A DNA stretch of 64,000 nt from Selenomonadaceae bacterium (GCA_017428215.1 JAFRRH010000052.1:47697-111696); one strand, 5' to 3'; shown: positions 9,636 through 18,713, counted from the stretch's first letter. The notes: generated by a model not told the origin, from the letters alone. Translations and numbers: made by a program.

Positions 9636-11072
9636 ATGTCTGCTACTAAAAAAAATTCGACGACACTAAGCACATTTGCGCCGCCGATTTTATTTTTATT
9701 ATTCGATTATGCGGGCGTTGTCTTAAGTGAACACCTTGCATTTATTTTGCGCGACCTCGCCGATTTTTGGAACCGTGTAACTTATCTTTACGGCGACGCT
9801 TACATTTATGGTTGGGTGCCGTTGCTATTTTTAATTTTCTTAGGACAATCGCGCTCCTATCGACAAATGAAACCGGTCGTCGACACCATGCGCGATATTT
9901 TTCAATCGGTCTTCGCGGGCTGGATAGCGTCAATAATTTTAATTTACTTCCTCAAGGCGAGTAATCAATCATCGCGGCTGTTCATAATTTTATTCGGGCT
10001 GTTCGTTTTGGTAAATGTCTGCTTGATTCGATACGGCGTGTTAAAATTTCTCAAGCGGCGAAATTTATTTTGTGAGCCGATAATTTTAATTGGTGCGGGA
10101 TTGACAGCGGAGAAGTTGATAAAATTTTGGCAGGAGGATTTAGGTTATCGCTACAAAATAGTTGGACTGATTGACGACCACCCAATTTCCGAGACTTTAC
10201 CGAAAAATTTTCCGATATTGGGCGGCTTCGACGAGGCAAGGCGAATAATCAGAGCCGCGCAGGTTAAAACCGTCGTGATAGCCGCGCCAGGTTTAAGTAA
10301 GGAAAAACTTCAAGCCCTAATCAGCGAAATTCAACCGCACGTCAAAAATATTTCGTTCGTGCCAGATTTAATTGGAACGCCAATGTCGAGTGTGGAGCCA
10401 GCAATTTTATTCAGCGAAAAAATTTTAATGCTCAATCTGCGCAACAATCTTTCACGCCCGTATAATCGAGTTTTCAAAAGAATTTTCGACCTAACGTTGA
10501 CGATTATCGGCGGGCTGATGATTTCGCCTTTCTTGTTGGCGATTGCGATTGCCGTTGGAATTGACAACCGCGGACGAATAATTTTTGCTCACAAACGAGT
10601 TGGCGCGGCGGGAAAAAAATTTCCGTGCTATAAATTTCAAACTATGGTGCCCGATGCTGAGGCTAAGTTAAAAAAATATCTCGCTGAAAACCCGGAGGCT
10701 CAACGAGAATGGAACGAAACTTTTAAACTTACAAATGATCCGCGTGTTACGAAACTTGGAAATTTTTTGCGTCGGAAGAGTTTGGACGAATTGCCGCAAC
10801 TTTGGAATGTTATTCGCGGCGAAATGAGTTTAGTTGGTCCGCGCCCGATTGTTCAAGCCGAAGTTCCGCGCTACGGTAAAAATATTCGCGAATATTACAT
10901 GGTTTTGCCGGGGATAACGGGCATGTGGCAAGTCAGCGGCAGGAGCGACACGACTTATCCGGAGCGCGTCGCTATGGATACTTGGTACGTACGCAACTGG
11001 TCGGTTTGGATTGATTTAATGTATCTTTTTAAAACTGTCAAAGCCGTCTTTACCGGAAAAGGTGCCTATTAA
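9636..11072 (+). CDS. Undecaprenyl-phosphate sugar-1-phosphate transferase (WbaP-like)
   Basis: A polyprenyl phosphosugar transferase of 478 residues that starts surface polysaccharide repeat units by placing a sugar-1-phosphate on undecaprenyl phosphate. The N-terminal half has several membrane segments. A nucleotide-binding-like segment follows (IILIGAGLTAEKLIKF). The C-terminal bacterial sugar transferase domain starts at KRIFDLTLTIIGG and contains FQTMVPDAE, LRRKSLDELPQLWNV, SLVGPRP and LPGITGMWQVSGRS. Length and layout match WbaP/CpsE (galactose- or glucose-1-phosphate transferases); the donor sugar is not determinable. rfbA nearby and the glycan run at 49-56 kb fit the same pathway. Confidence 0.9.
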   Translation: MSATKKNSTTLSTFAPPILFLLFDYAGVVLSEHLAFILRDLADFWNRVTYLYGDAYIYGWVPLLFLIFLGQSRSYRQMKPVVDTMRDIFQSVFAGWIASIILIYFLKASNQSSRLFIILFGLFVLVNVCLIRYGVLKFLKRRNLFCEPIILIGAGLTAEKLIKFWQEDLGYRYKIVGLIDDHPISETLPKNFPILGGFDEARRIIRAAQVKTVVIAAPGLSKEKLQALISEIQPHVKNISFVPDLIGTPMSSVEPAILFSEKILMLNLRNNLSRPYNRVFKRIFDLTLTIIGGLMISPFLLAIAIAVGIDNRGRIIFAHKRVGAAGKKFPCYKFQTMVPDAEAKLKKYLAENPEAQREWNETFKLTNDPRVTKLGNFLRRKSLDELPQLWNVIRGEMSLVGPRPIVQAEVPRYGKNIREYYMVLPGITGMWQVSGRSDTTYPERVAMDTWYVRNWSVWIDLMYLFKTVKAVFTGKGAY

Positions 11073-11112
11073 ATTTAATGTCGCCCCTGTGGGGAGCCAT
11101 TCAACTTGTATC

Positions 11113-11920
11113 TTAATTTCTTCGCCGGCTTTTACGTACATATTCCTGTTCGAGGAAACGTTTCATATCTTGATACGGTGGATAATTGCGCTGGCTAATT
11201 TCCACATCTTCCAAAACTTTCGTAACACCTACAACCGTATATAAAAGACGAAGACGCTCAAAAGATGAGTATCATAAAAATACGCCGCATAACGATAAAA
11301 TTCCTCGTCAAAGTAGCTGTTAAACAAACTATAAGTTTTGCTGGAATCTTTTTTTTGCATACTCAATTGTTTCGGGCGCAATGGAACGATTACTATTAAA
11401 AGGGAACGTTAACGAATCTGGTGCATAGCGAGTAAAAATTAACGCAATGAGCAAATTATAATCTGGACATTCAAAACAATTAAGTTTCAAAGTGCACAAT
11501 TCAGGGTCAATCGCAGTAGAAAACGTAAAAGCATTGCGTAAATAATTGTAAAGTACACTCTTTCCAAATTGATGCCTGCTATTTACTACAAAATAAAAGT
11601 ATTGTGGAATGTCTATAGAATCTGCATTTTTAATACTGTGTAATATCTCTGTTAACAGTCAACGGATATTTAAACTTAATGTGGTCGAGCAAACGGAAAA
11701 AAGAATTACTCAACGCGAAATAATCGCCATGACGGAAAAGATAGATACCCCGGCAACCATTCAAATCCTGCTTGAGTAGCCATAAAGTCGGGGACGAATT
11801 TTGGATAAATTGTTAGAATCAATAAGGAAAAATTTTTTCGACATCGAAATAATTGACGCTATTTTTTTCAAGCTCCGTGATTTGCGTCAATAATTTCTTG
11901 TATTTGTCAGCGTTTATCAT
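11113..11920 (-). pseudogene. Frameshifted relic of an unrecognised protein
   Basis: This stretch of about 1 kb has no intact frame, but the minus strand carries successive well-formed protein segments in shifted frames. It begins at the ATG at 11918-11920 (MINADKYKKLLTQITELEK...), then passes to a segment beginning NADSIDIPQYFYFVV. Another follows after an A-run near 11350 (KDSSKTYSLFNSYFDEEFYR), and a last segment ends EYVRKSRRRN at the stop at 11113. Joined, these would give roughly 265 residues. At least three frameshifts are needed. I do not recognise the family. The rest of the 11073-12040 interval shows nothing convincing. Confidence 0.6.
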
Positions 11921-12040
11921 ACGCATCAACCTTCTAAATAATTTATATCAAACGGTAATCTTAATGTCAATGATACTTACTCTTTTGTTGATCTTTGTTT
12001 TCAAAAAGGTTATCTAACTCTTCAGCGTTCGCGCACACGA

Positions 12041-12688
12041 TTAACGCGGACGGCTGAACAAATTCATAGCAAAAATAAATAACAACGACATCGCGGCAAG
12101 CAACACCGCCCACTTAAAAGCGAGGTCGTAATCGTTAGCTTGAACGGCGGCATAAATGGCGGTTGACATAGTTTGAGTTTTGCCAGGCACGTTGCCAGCA
12201 AACATAATCGTCGCGCCGAATTCGCCCATAGCACGAGTAAAACTCAACACTAGCCCCGCCAAAATTCCCTGCTTAGTATTGGGAATTAGTATGTGCCAAA
12301 AAATATTCCAGTTAGAAATACCGAGCGTTCTAGCGGCGTTGATTATATTTTGGTCGAGCTGTTCAAATGCACCGCGCGTCGTACGATACATTAACGGCAA
12401 CGAAACAACTACCGCCGCGATAACTGCCGCCTTAAACGTGAAGACAAAATTAATATCGAACTGCAGGAGGAATTGTCCGATTGGCGAGCGTTTACCTAGC
12501 GCGAGCAATAAGAAAAATCCTACGACGGTTGGCGGCAAAACCATTGGCAACATAATCACCGCGTCAACGAAAGTTTTACCGTGTTTTAGATTTACGACGA
12601 AATAAGCCAGCGCAATGCCGACAAAAAACGTTACGACGGTGGCGAGCGCGGAGGTTTTAAATGTGATAATAAGCGGGCTAAGTTCCAT
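12041..12688 (-). CDS. modB: Molybdate ABC transporter permease ModB
   Basis: The inner-membrane channel of the molybdate importer, 215 residues with about five membrane helices. The ABC-permease EAA loop is visible (INAARTLGISNWNIFWHI), as is the ModB-typical RAMGEFGATIMFAGN. The ATG at 12688 lies 2 bases downstream of the modC stop and begins MELSPLIITFKTSAL. A longer frame would run into modC. Last gene of the modA-modC-modB run. Confidence 0.93.
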   Translation of the reverse strand: MELSPLIITFKTSALATVVTFFVGIALAYFVVNLKHGKTFVDAVIMLPMVLPPTVVGFFLLLALGKRSPIGQFLLQFDINFVFTFKAAVIAAVVVSLPLMYRTTRGAFEQLDQNIINAARTLGISNWNIFWHILIPNTKQGILAGLVLSFTRAMGEFGATIMFAGNVPGKTQTMSTAIYAAVQANDYDLAFKWAVLLAAMSLLFIFAMNLFSRPR

Positions 12689-12689
12689 A

Positions 12690-13697
12690 CTAATTCTCCA
12701 GCAAAATAATTTTATCGGGCGGGAAATGTACGTAGAAATCTTGAGCACAACGACGAGATTTATCAAGCTCTAAGCGTAAAGGTTTACCTTCGGCGCGAGC
12801 CATGACGATAAACGCAAAAGTATCCTCAATAATGCGGTCGGCGTGCATGGGAAAAGAATTTATTTCCGCGTTAACAAGTTGCAAATCGTGCGAACGAATG
12901 CCGATAAATTTCAAGCGGTCGGGAACGTCGGGAGCAGTCAGTTCAAGTTGCCAATCTTCGGCGTAAAGTTTATTATCGGCGATTTTGCGGGCGGGCGAAA
13001 TATTTTTACAACCGGTCAATACAGTTGCGGCTAATGTCGTCGGGTGAGCAAAGACGGCTTTTTTTGTGTCTAGCGTCGTGATAACTCCGGAGTGCATGAC
13101 GGCGATTTTATCCGCTAAACGATAGACTTCGCCGCGATCGTGACTAACCAAAACTGCCGCGCCGTAGTGCTTAAAAATGTCACCAAGTTCAAGTTCAAGT
13201 TGCCATTTTAAGTGACTGTCCAACGCGCTGAAAGGTTCATCAAGCAAAAGAATTTCGGCATGCGAGGCAAGAACTCTGGCGAAGGCGACGCGCTGTTGTT
13301 GTCCGCCGCTAAGTTGATTAGGATAGGCATTTTCCAGCCCGTTAAGTTGAAAACGTTCAAGATTTTGCCTAAGCGTTGCGGTTTTATCACCGACGGCGGC
13401 GAACGTGATATTTTGCGCTACTGTCATGTTTGGGAAGAGCGCGTAATTCTGAAAAAGATAACCTGCGCGGCGAGCTTGAGGCGGCAGGTTAATTTTATTT
13501 TCGGAATCATATAAAGTTCGTCCGTTAAGGATAATTTTACCTTCGTCGGGCGTTTCAATTCCCGCGATACATTTAAGCGTCATAGACTTGCCGCAACCAC
13601 TCGCGCCGAGCAACGCGAAAATTTCATCGTTAACGGCAAAGTCTACATTCAAATCGAAGTCGCGGAGTTTTTTTCTAATGTTGATGACTAAGTTCAT
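12690..13697 (-). CDS. modC: Molybdate ABC transporter ATP-binding protein ModC
   Basis: An ATPase of 335 residues that powers molybdate import. It has Walker A GASGCGKSMT, the signature LSGGQQQRVAFARVL and Walker B ILLLDEPFSALD. A C-terminal region of about 120 residues follows, in the position of the TOBE/Mop-like regulatory domain of ModC. The start codon overlaps the modA stop as ATGA, so translation of the two is coupled. Confidence 0.93.
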   Translation of the reverse strand: MNLVINIRKKLRDFDLNVDFAVNDEIFALLGASGCGKSMTLKCIAGIETPDEGKIILNGRTLYDSENKINLPPQARRAGYLFQNYALFPNMTVAQNITFAAVGDKTATLRQNLERFQLNGLENAYPNQLSGGQQQRVAFARVLASHAEILLLDEPFSALDSHLKWQLELELGDIFKHYGAAVLVSHDRGEVYRLADKIAVMHSGVITTLDTKKAVFAHPTTLAATVLTGCKNISPARKIADNKLYAEDWQLELTAPDVPDRLKFIGIRSHDLQLVNAEINSFPMHADRIIEDTFAFIVMARAEGKPLRLELDKSRRCAQDFYVHFPPDKIILLEN

Positions 13698-14464
13698 TTA
13701 ACAACCTTGAATCCGTATTTTTCAAAAACTTTAGCGGCGGCGTCGGTTCCCGTGAAGTCTAAGAAAGCTTTAGCGGCGTCGAGATTTTTAGAAGATTTAA
13801 TCGCGGCGGCAGGATAGATAACGGGCTTGTGAGAACCTTCAGGCGCGGCGCAAACGACTTTGACTTTATCGGAAATGGCGGCGTCAGTAGCGTAAACAAC
13901 ACCGCAATCAACCTCGCCGGATTCAGTCCACGCAAGAACTTGACGGACATCGGAGCCGTAAACCGCCTTAGCTTTAACGACATCTAAGATATTAAGATTA
14001 GTAAAGATTTCTTCGGAATATTGTCCGACGGGAACGCCTTTAGGTTCACCGAGAGCAATCTTTTGAACTTTATCAGTTGCCACGTCTTCATAACTCATAA
14101 TGTCTTTAGTTGAATCATTCGGGACGATAAGGACAACGGCGTTTTCGAGTAAATTCTTGCGCGTGCCGTCAGCGAGTTCTCCTTTTTCTTCGAGTGCGTT
14201 CATTTGCTTTTGCGCGGCGGAGTAGAATAAATCGGTTTCGCCGCCGTTTTCAATAGCCTGTTGAAGTGCGCCGCTTGAGCCGAAGTTAAAAATAATTTTG
14301 ACGTTAGGATTGTCTTTGGCGTAAAGTTCGGCGAGTTCGTTCATGGCATTGGTTAAGCTTGCTGCCGCCGAAACGTGCAACTCAACATTTTTTTCGACGC
14401 TACCGCCGCCGCAACCCGTCAGCAAAAGTCCCGCCGCGCAGATTGCCGCTAAAAATTTTTTCAT
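13694..14464 (-). CDS. modA: Molybdate-binding lipoprotein ModA
   Basis: The periplasmic molybdate (or tungstate) receptor, 256 residues. A lipoprotein signal ends at the lipobox LLTGC. The mature part has the ModA signature SAAASLTNAM and later FNFGSSGALQQ, segments that form the oxyanion pocket in this family. The start is ATG at 14464, with GGAGGG about 7 bases upstream. The gene follows a Moco riboswitch and is first of the operon. Confidence 0.93.
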   Translation of the reverse strand: MKKFLAAICAAGLLLTGCGGGSVEKNVELHVSAAASLTNAMNELAELYAKDNPNVKIIFNFGSSGALQQAIENGGETDLFYSAAQKQMNALEEKGELADGTRKNLLENAVVLIVPNDSTKDIMSYEDVATDKVQKIALGEPKGVPVGQYSEEIFTNLNILDVVKAKAVYGSDVRQVLAWTESGEVDCGVVYATDAAISDKVKVVCAAPEGSHKPVIYPAAAIKSSKNLDAAKAFLDFTGTDAAAKVFEKYGFKVVK

Positions 14465-14480
14465 GATGAATCCCTCCAAT

Positions 14481-14522
14481 AAAAGTTTAAGGACTACCCT
14501 CCGCGTATGCAAAGGATAGTCC
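14481..14522 (-). terminator. Hairpin between Moco riboswitch and modA (candidate attenuator)
   Basis: In transcript sense, GGACTATCCT pairs with AGGGTAGTCC (14491-14500 with 14513-14522), followed by a U-rich stretch. It lies between the riboswitch aptamer and the modA ribosome-binding site, so it is a candidate expression platform that stops transcription when cofactor is plentiful. The T-tract is interrupted, so termination strength is uncertain. Confidence 0.5.
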
Positions 14523-14554
14523 GAAACTTCAATGTAAAATTACTTGCGCACTAC

Positions 14555-14655
14555 TGTGGACGTCTCCTTTTCAAACAGGGAAGGCGATGCAGTTTCCCGC
14601 ATCACCCCGGCTAAACGTCATGGCATAAGCTTTAGACGTTTTCGCTCGGAGAATT
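14555..14655 (-). ncRNA. Molybdenum cofactor (Moco) riboswitch
   Basis: In transcript sense the leader reads CTCCGAGCG, then CCGGGGTGATGCGGG, AAACTGCATCGCCTTCCC and AAAGGAGACGTCCAC. This is the order of conserved elements of the Moco RNA motif: the paired CTCC/GGAG base stem, the GGGTGA-like internal segment, and the GAAACT/GCCT loop with CCC closing. These RNAs sense molybdenum or tungsten cofactor and precede mod, moa and oxidoreductase genes. Position directly upstream of modA supports the call. Confidence 0.85.
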
Positions 14656-14666
14656 TAAAGGATTTT

Positions 14667-14696
14667 AGCATAATAAAGTAACGTTGTATGTGACAA
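14667..14696 (-). promoter_or_regulatory. Promoter of the mod operon
   Basis: On the minus strand, TTGTCA (14691-14696) and TATGCT (14667-14672, running into TAAAAT) are separated by 18 bases. Transcription would begin just before the Moco aptamer. Confidence 0.55.
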
Positions 14697-14708
14697 CAAT
14701 CACGCCGT

Positions 14709-14744
14709 AAAAAAAATTTGGCGACAAGCTTTAGAGCCTGCCGC
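14709..14744 (-). terminator. Terminator after the fructose EIIABC gene
   Basis: In minus-strand sense, GGCGGCAGGC pairs throughout (with G-U wobbles) with GCTTGTCGCC, followed by AAA and nine T residues. It separates the fructose locus from the mod operon. Confidence 0.75.
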
Positions 14745-14769
14745 CGTTTTTTATGCGGAAATTATTTTA

Positions 14770-16698
14770 TCAATCTTGTGGTCTGGGTTTACGGATAAAG
14801 CCGAGAATTACGCAACCGACAATCGCGCCAACAATAATGGAAGCTAGATACATCAACGGGTTGCCGATAGTCGGGACAACGAAAATACCGCCGTGAGGAG
14901 CCATAAGCGTGCAACCGAAAGCCATAACGCCTGCGCCCGCGATAGCCGAACCGACAACGCAAGCGGGTATAACGTGGAGCGGGTCACCAGCCGCAAACGG
15001 AATTGCGCCTTCTGTGATAAACGATAAGCCCATTATGATATTCGTAGCAGTAGTTTTCTGTTCGTTCTTGGTGAATTTGTTCTTAAAGAAAATAGTTGCA
15101 AGCGCAATGGCAATCGGGGGAACCATGCCGCCAGCCATAGCCGCCGCGATAACGTAATAGTTGCCGTCAGCCAAAAGACCAACGCCGGTAACGTAAGCCG
15201 CCTTGTTCAAAGGACCGCCCATATCAACAGCCATCATGCCGCCGATAACCGCGCCCATAACGAGTTTAGCATTGGGATCCATGTTGGCAAGAGTATCTTT
15301 AAGTGCCTCGTTAATACCGGAGACAGGCGGACCAATTACAAAGTTGCAGATAAGACCGATAATCAAAACGCCGAGCAACGGATAGAAGAGAATCGGTTTG
15401 GTACCTTCCAACGAGGGCGGCAGGAAACTAAGAGCTTTTTTGAGCCAGTTGACGATAAAGCCTGCGAGGAAGCCTGCGAGCAATGCGCCTAAGAAACCAG
15501 AGCCATTGGAAGCACTAAGTGCACCGCCGACAAATCCAGCCGCTAAGCCAGGGCGGTCAGCGATTGACATAGAAATAAAACCTGCGAGAACCGGCAACAT
15601 AAATCCGAATGACGCGCCGCCAATGCCCATAAAGGTTGCCGCAACAGGAGTTATCGAACCGAATTTGCTACGCTCTTCAGCGGGCAAGCTGTTCAAGTCA
15701 ACGGAGAAACCGTCGACCAAGAATGCAAGCGCGATTAAGATACCGCCGCCGATAACGAACGGCAACATATGCGAGACGCCGTTCATTAAGTGCTTGTAAA
15801 CTTGACGCCCAATACTTTCGTTTTCGCCGCCCCCGCCGCCAGAGTCGCCTGCAGATTCGCCCGCTTTAGCATGATAAATCGGGGCATTTCCTCCGAGTGC
15901 CTTGTCAATGAGTTCGTCAGCTTTGTTGATACCGTCAGCAACTTTGGTAATGACAACGTGCTTGCCGTCGAAACGAGCCATTGCAACGTTTTTATCCGCC
16001 GCAACGATAATGCCGTCAGCTTTGGCAATTTCGTCAGCAGTCAAAACATTTTTCGCGCCGCCAGAACCGTTAGTCTCAACCTTAATGGAAATGCCGCGTT
16101 TCTTAGCGTGTTGTTCCAAAGATTCAGCCGCCATAAACGTATGAGCAATACCCGTCGGGCAAGCCGTAACAGCAAGAATTTGGATATGGTCGGCAACAGG
16201 AGCGGGCGCGGCGTTTGCGCTATCAGCGGGTGCTTGGAATTTGCCGTCCTCTTTGTCGTCGATAATCTTCAAGAATTCTTCTTTGGTTGTCGCCTTAATC
16301 AAAGCTTCCTTGAAGTCGGGATCCATAACCATAGTAGCGAGCTTCGACAGAATCATTAAATGTTCGTCGTTGCCGCCGTCGGGTGCCGCGATTGCAAAGA
16401 ACAAACGCGCAGGGTTGCCGTCCATCGACTCGAAGTCAATACCTTCGGGAATCGTCATGGCGGCGAGACCGGGAGCCTTAACGCCCGCTGATTTGGCGTG
16501 CGGCGTTGCAATGCCGTCGCCTAAACCTGTGGTGCCGGACGCCTCACGAGCTTGCACGTCTTTTAAATACTGTGCTTTGTTCTTGAGGTTGCCGCCCTTT
16601 TCCATCAAGTCAACCAGATGCGATATTGCGTCCGGTTTATCCTTGACTTTGGCACCGAGATCGATGCTCGCATTTTTGAGCAGATCAGTAACTCTCAT
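14770..16698 (-). CDS. fruA: PTS fructose transporter subunit EIIABC
   Basis: A complete three-domain fructose permease of 642 residues that imports fructose as fructose-1-phosphate. The IIA domain (about 1-150) has the phosphorylated histidine in GIATPHAKS (His67). The IIB domain (about 172-270) has the active cysteine in TACPTGIAHTF (Cys179). A Gly/Ser linker follows, and then the membrane IIC domain from about residue 305, starting YKHLMNGVSHMLPFVIGGG. The start is ATG with AAGGAG upstream. The 105-base leader (16699-16803) contains the hairpin CCGTCGAC/GTCGGCGG of unknown function. fruK lies 2 kb upstream with two unrelated small genes between. Confidence 0.94.
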   Translation of the reverse strand: MRVTDLLKNASIDLGAKVKDKPDAISHLVDLMEKGGNLKNKAQYLKDVQAREASGTTGLGDGIATPHAKSAGVKAPGLAAMTIPEGIDFESMDGNPARLFFAIAAPDGGNDEHLMILSKLATMVMDPDFKEALIKATTKEEFLKIIDDKEDGKFQAPADSANAAPAPVADHIQILAVTACPTGIAHTFMAAESLEQHAKKRGISIKVETNGSGGAKNVLTADEIAKADGIIVAADKNVAMARFDGKHVVITKVADGINKADELIDKALGGNAPIYHAKAGESAGDSGGGGGENESIGRQVYKHLMNGVSHMLPFVIGGGILIALAFLVDGFSVDLNSLPAEERSKFGSITPVAATFMGIGGASFGFMLPVLAGFISMSIADRPGLAAGFVGGALSASNGSGFLGALLAGFLAGFIVNWLKKALSFLPPSLEGTKPILFYPLLGVLIIGLICNFVIGPPVSGINEALKDTLANMDPNAKLVMGAVIGGMMAVDMGGPLNKAAYVTGVGLLADGNYYVIAAAMAGGMVPPIAIALATIFFKNKFTKNEQKTTATNIIMGLSFITEGAIPFAAGDPLHVIPACVVGSAIAGAGVMAFGCTLMAPHGGIFVVPTIGNPLMYLASIIVGAIVGCVILGFIRKPRPQD

Positions 16699-16803
16699 AG
16701 TGCACTTCTCCTTACTAATAAATGGATGAATAATTTCTGCCCGCCGACCAGAGTCGACGGTTATACTAATCGGACAAAAAGACCGATTGTTTACGATAAA
16801 AAT

Positions 16804-17166
16804 TTAATACTTTTCTACATACAAGCAGAAGCCTGATGAACTGTTGGCATTTTGACAAAGAATCACTTTTCTGTAGGTGTATAAATCAATTCTCGGCAAA
16901 TTAACAGATTTTCCGTTGGAAAAATTTACTTGAATATCCCAAAGACTTTCGCTACTTGAGATTTTAGAAAAATAGAACGAGGTGCTTTTCCCGTCATATA
17001 CAGAATCACAGACTTTGTGCCAAGTGTTTCCGTCAAAAATACAAATACTGTTGACCTTGTATCCCGAATAATTGATGAATTTGACGTCGTAGGCAAACGC
17101 GGGACTTTGCATCGCTCCAAATATAATCGCCATCAAAAGCAACGTCCGTAGAAAATGTTGAATCAT
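16804..17166 (-). CDS. Small secreted protein, paralogue A
   Basis: A protein of 120 residues with a signal peptide (MIQHFLRTLLLMAIIFGAM...AFA). The mature part has the pattern IxNYSGYKVNSIC ... LWDIQVNFSNGK ... RIDLYTYRKVIL. It shares this layout (an NxxG/A start, WDxxxxFSDG, RxIDLYT) with the next gene upstream, so the two are duplicates. I do not recognise a named domain. The ATG at 17166 is preferred over the TTG at 17184 because GAAAGG lies 10 bases upstream of the ATG. The gene sits inside the fructose locus, but nothing links it to sugar uptake. Confidence 0.65.
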   Translation of the reverse strand: MIQHFLRTLLLMAIIFGAMQSPAFAYDVKFINYSGYKVNSICIFDGNTWHKVCDSVYDGKSTSFYFSKISSSESLWDIQVNFSNGKSVNLPRIDLYTYRKVILCQNANSSSGFCLYVEKY

Positions 17167-17311
17167 GTCGAAAGTACCTTTCAATCGTCAATCAGATAAA
17201 TTTGTTTAAAATCGGCTCGGAAAATTTTCAGTTGAAATTGTCATTGGACGTGAATCTTGCGCCCGCTCGTATTTTCGTTTGCGACAAACCATACCGTGTT
17301 CATATCTCTCT

Positions 17312-17653
17312 TCAATTCCACTCAGCACTATACTTACTATTTCTCTTGAAAATGGTCATCCGCCACACAGTGTAAAGGTCAATTTTTCGCCAGTACCAAT
17401 ATGAACCGTCAGAAAAACCTATCCGCACGTCCCAGTAGCGATCGGGTTTCTTCACGGAATCGAAAGAAAGCTCTTGAGAGCCGCCTGGCATTATGACTTT
17501 ACCTTTTCCTAATATGTCAGTCGACCAATTCGGATCGCTATTTGAAGTGCAATAGACGTAATGAATGGCTTTTTCGGCATGATTGACAATAGTAAAGTCC
17601 CTTTTATCTGCCAAAGCCGAGCTTTGCACAGTTGCGACGAGGAACGCCGCCAA
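17312..17653 (-). CDS. Small secreted protein, paralogue B, with start separated by a G10/C10 tract
   Basis: Same family as the downstream gene: FTIVNHAEKAIHYVYC ... YWDVRIGFSDGSYW ... RKIDLYTVWRM. The open frame given here starts at a TTG (17653) with no ribosome-binding site, in the middle of a signal peptide. The real start is very probably the ATG at 17725-17727, which has a perfect AAGGAGG 10 bases upstream. From that ATG the frame runs into ten C residues (17702-17711) and stops three codons later. With 8 or 11 Cs it would read straight through MIKLNTPP...VRIFVLAAFLVATV into the mature protein. As sequenced, the gene is therefore off or poorly expressed. Confidence 0.6.
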   Translation of the reverse strand: MAAFLVATVQSSALADKRDFTIVNHAEKAIHYVYCTSNSDPNWSTDILGKGKVIMPGGSQELSFDSVKKPDRYWDVRIGFSDGSYWYWRKIDLYTVWRMTIFKRNSKYSAEWN

Positions 17654-17701
17654 AACGAAAATCCGAACAAGTGGCGCGATATACCTACGTGTTATGGATT
17701 C

Positions 17702-17711
17702 GGGGGGGGGG
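17702..17711. repeat. Homopolymer G10 (C10 in coding sense), candidate phase-variation tract
   Basis: Ten consecutive G on the plus strand lie between the best start codon and the rest of the signal peptide of secreted paralogue B. I noticed no other G or C run this long in the window. Slipped-strand changes of one base up or two down would restore the reading frame. Confidence 0.8.
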
Positions 17712-17789
17712 TATTCAGTTTAATCATATTAACCAATCCTCCTTGATTGAACCGAGAAAAAACATACCAATTTCCGAGCCGACTTTAAT

Positions 17790-18674
17790 TCATGAGAAAA
17801 TACTTTTGATTTTGTTGAATAGTTTTTCGCCTAAAGTTTCGTCGTCCTCTGTGGCGTGGAAGGGTTGCGCTTGTCCCTCTTTGATACGTTTAAAAAGTTG
17901 TTCGGGCTTGCGAATACCAGTGCCAACCGCCGTTTGAATCATAGGTTTGCCGTCGAAACGCTTCATAGGAATTTTTTTGCTTGCCGCGATAATAACAACG
18001 TCGGCATTTTTAATTTCCTCGTCGGTTAACGAATGGTAGACGCCCGCCGCGCCGTGAACTTCAACGCGAATACTCAAGCCTAATTTTTCTGCGCATTGCT
18101 TAAGAGATTCGCGAGCCATAAACGAAGACGAAATACCCGTCGGACAAGCCGTGACCGCGATAATTTTTGTATTGGCTGAAACGTCAGGTTCGGGAGTTTC
18201 ACTCTTGGCGCGAGCTATTTCCTTGTCGTCGATAATCTTAATAACTTCGGCGGGAGATTTCGCCTTGATAAGATTTTCTTTAAACTCGTCGTCCATGAGC
18301 AAGACTGCGAGCCGCCCCATGTTTGTCATTGCGGTATCGTCGGCTTTTTCGGGTGCCGCGAACAACATCAACAGCCGCGCAGGTTTATTGTCGAGTGAAT
18401 TGAATTCGACACCTTCGGGCACTGTGATTATCGAGATTGACGGACGCTTGACTGCATTATTTTGCGCGTGCGGAGTCGCCAAGCCATTTGCTAAACCTGT
18501 GGAACCTTGAGCTTCACGCCTTAAAACGTCGCGCTTGACGAGTGCTTTATCCTTAATGGAACCCGCCGTCATAAGCAAATCGATTAACATATCAATCGCT
18601 TCGTTTTTATCGGTCGGGTGCACGTTCAGCGCAATGGATTTTTTAGAAATATAATTTGTAATTTTAGTTGCCAT
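17790..18674 (-). CDS. PTS fructose IIAB protein lacking IIC
   Basis: A protein of 294 residues aligning with the first half of the EIIABC gene 1 kb downstream. The IIA domain has GLATPHAQ (His69) and the IIB domain has TACPTGISSSFM (Cys177). The sequence ends shortly after the linker (GEKLFNKIKSIFS), where EIIABC continues into the membrane part. It may be an auxiliary phosphoryl carrier or a truncated duplicate; the intact catalytic residues argue for function. The ATG at 18674 is preferred to the GTG at 18683 because AGGCGGTG then has normal spacing. It follows fruK by about 40 bases. Confidence 0.85.
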   Translation of the reverse strand: MATKITNYISKKSIALNVHPTDKNEAIDMLIDLLMTAGSIKDKALVKRDVLRREAQGSTGLANGLATPHAQNNAVKRPSISIITVPEGVEFNSLDNKPARLLMLFAAPEKADDTAMTNMGRLAVLLMDDEFKENLIKAKSPAEVIKIIDDKEIARAKSETPEPDVSANTKIIAVTACPTGISSSFMARESLKQCAEKLGLSIRVEVHGAAGVYHSLTDEEIKNADVVIIAASKKIPMKRFDGKPMIQTAVGTGIRKPEQLFKRIKEGQAQPFHATEDDETLGEKLFNKIKSIFS

Positions 18675-18713
18675 TGAAAACACCGCCTTTGTCGTTTTTG
18701 GGCAAGGAGGTTG

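Noticed and set aside
15398..16359. Open frames on the plus strand opposite EIIABC
   Set aside because: They mirror the codon pattern of the clear minus-strand gene, lack ribosome-binding sites and show no domain.
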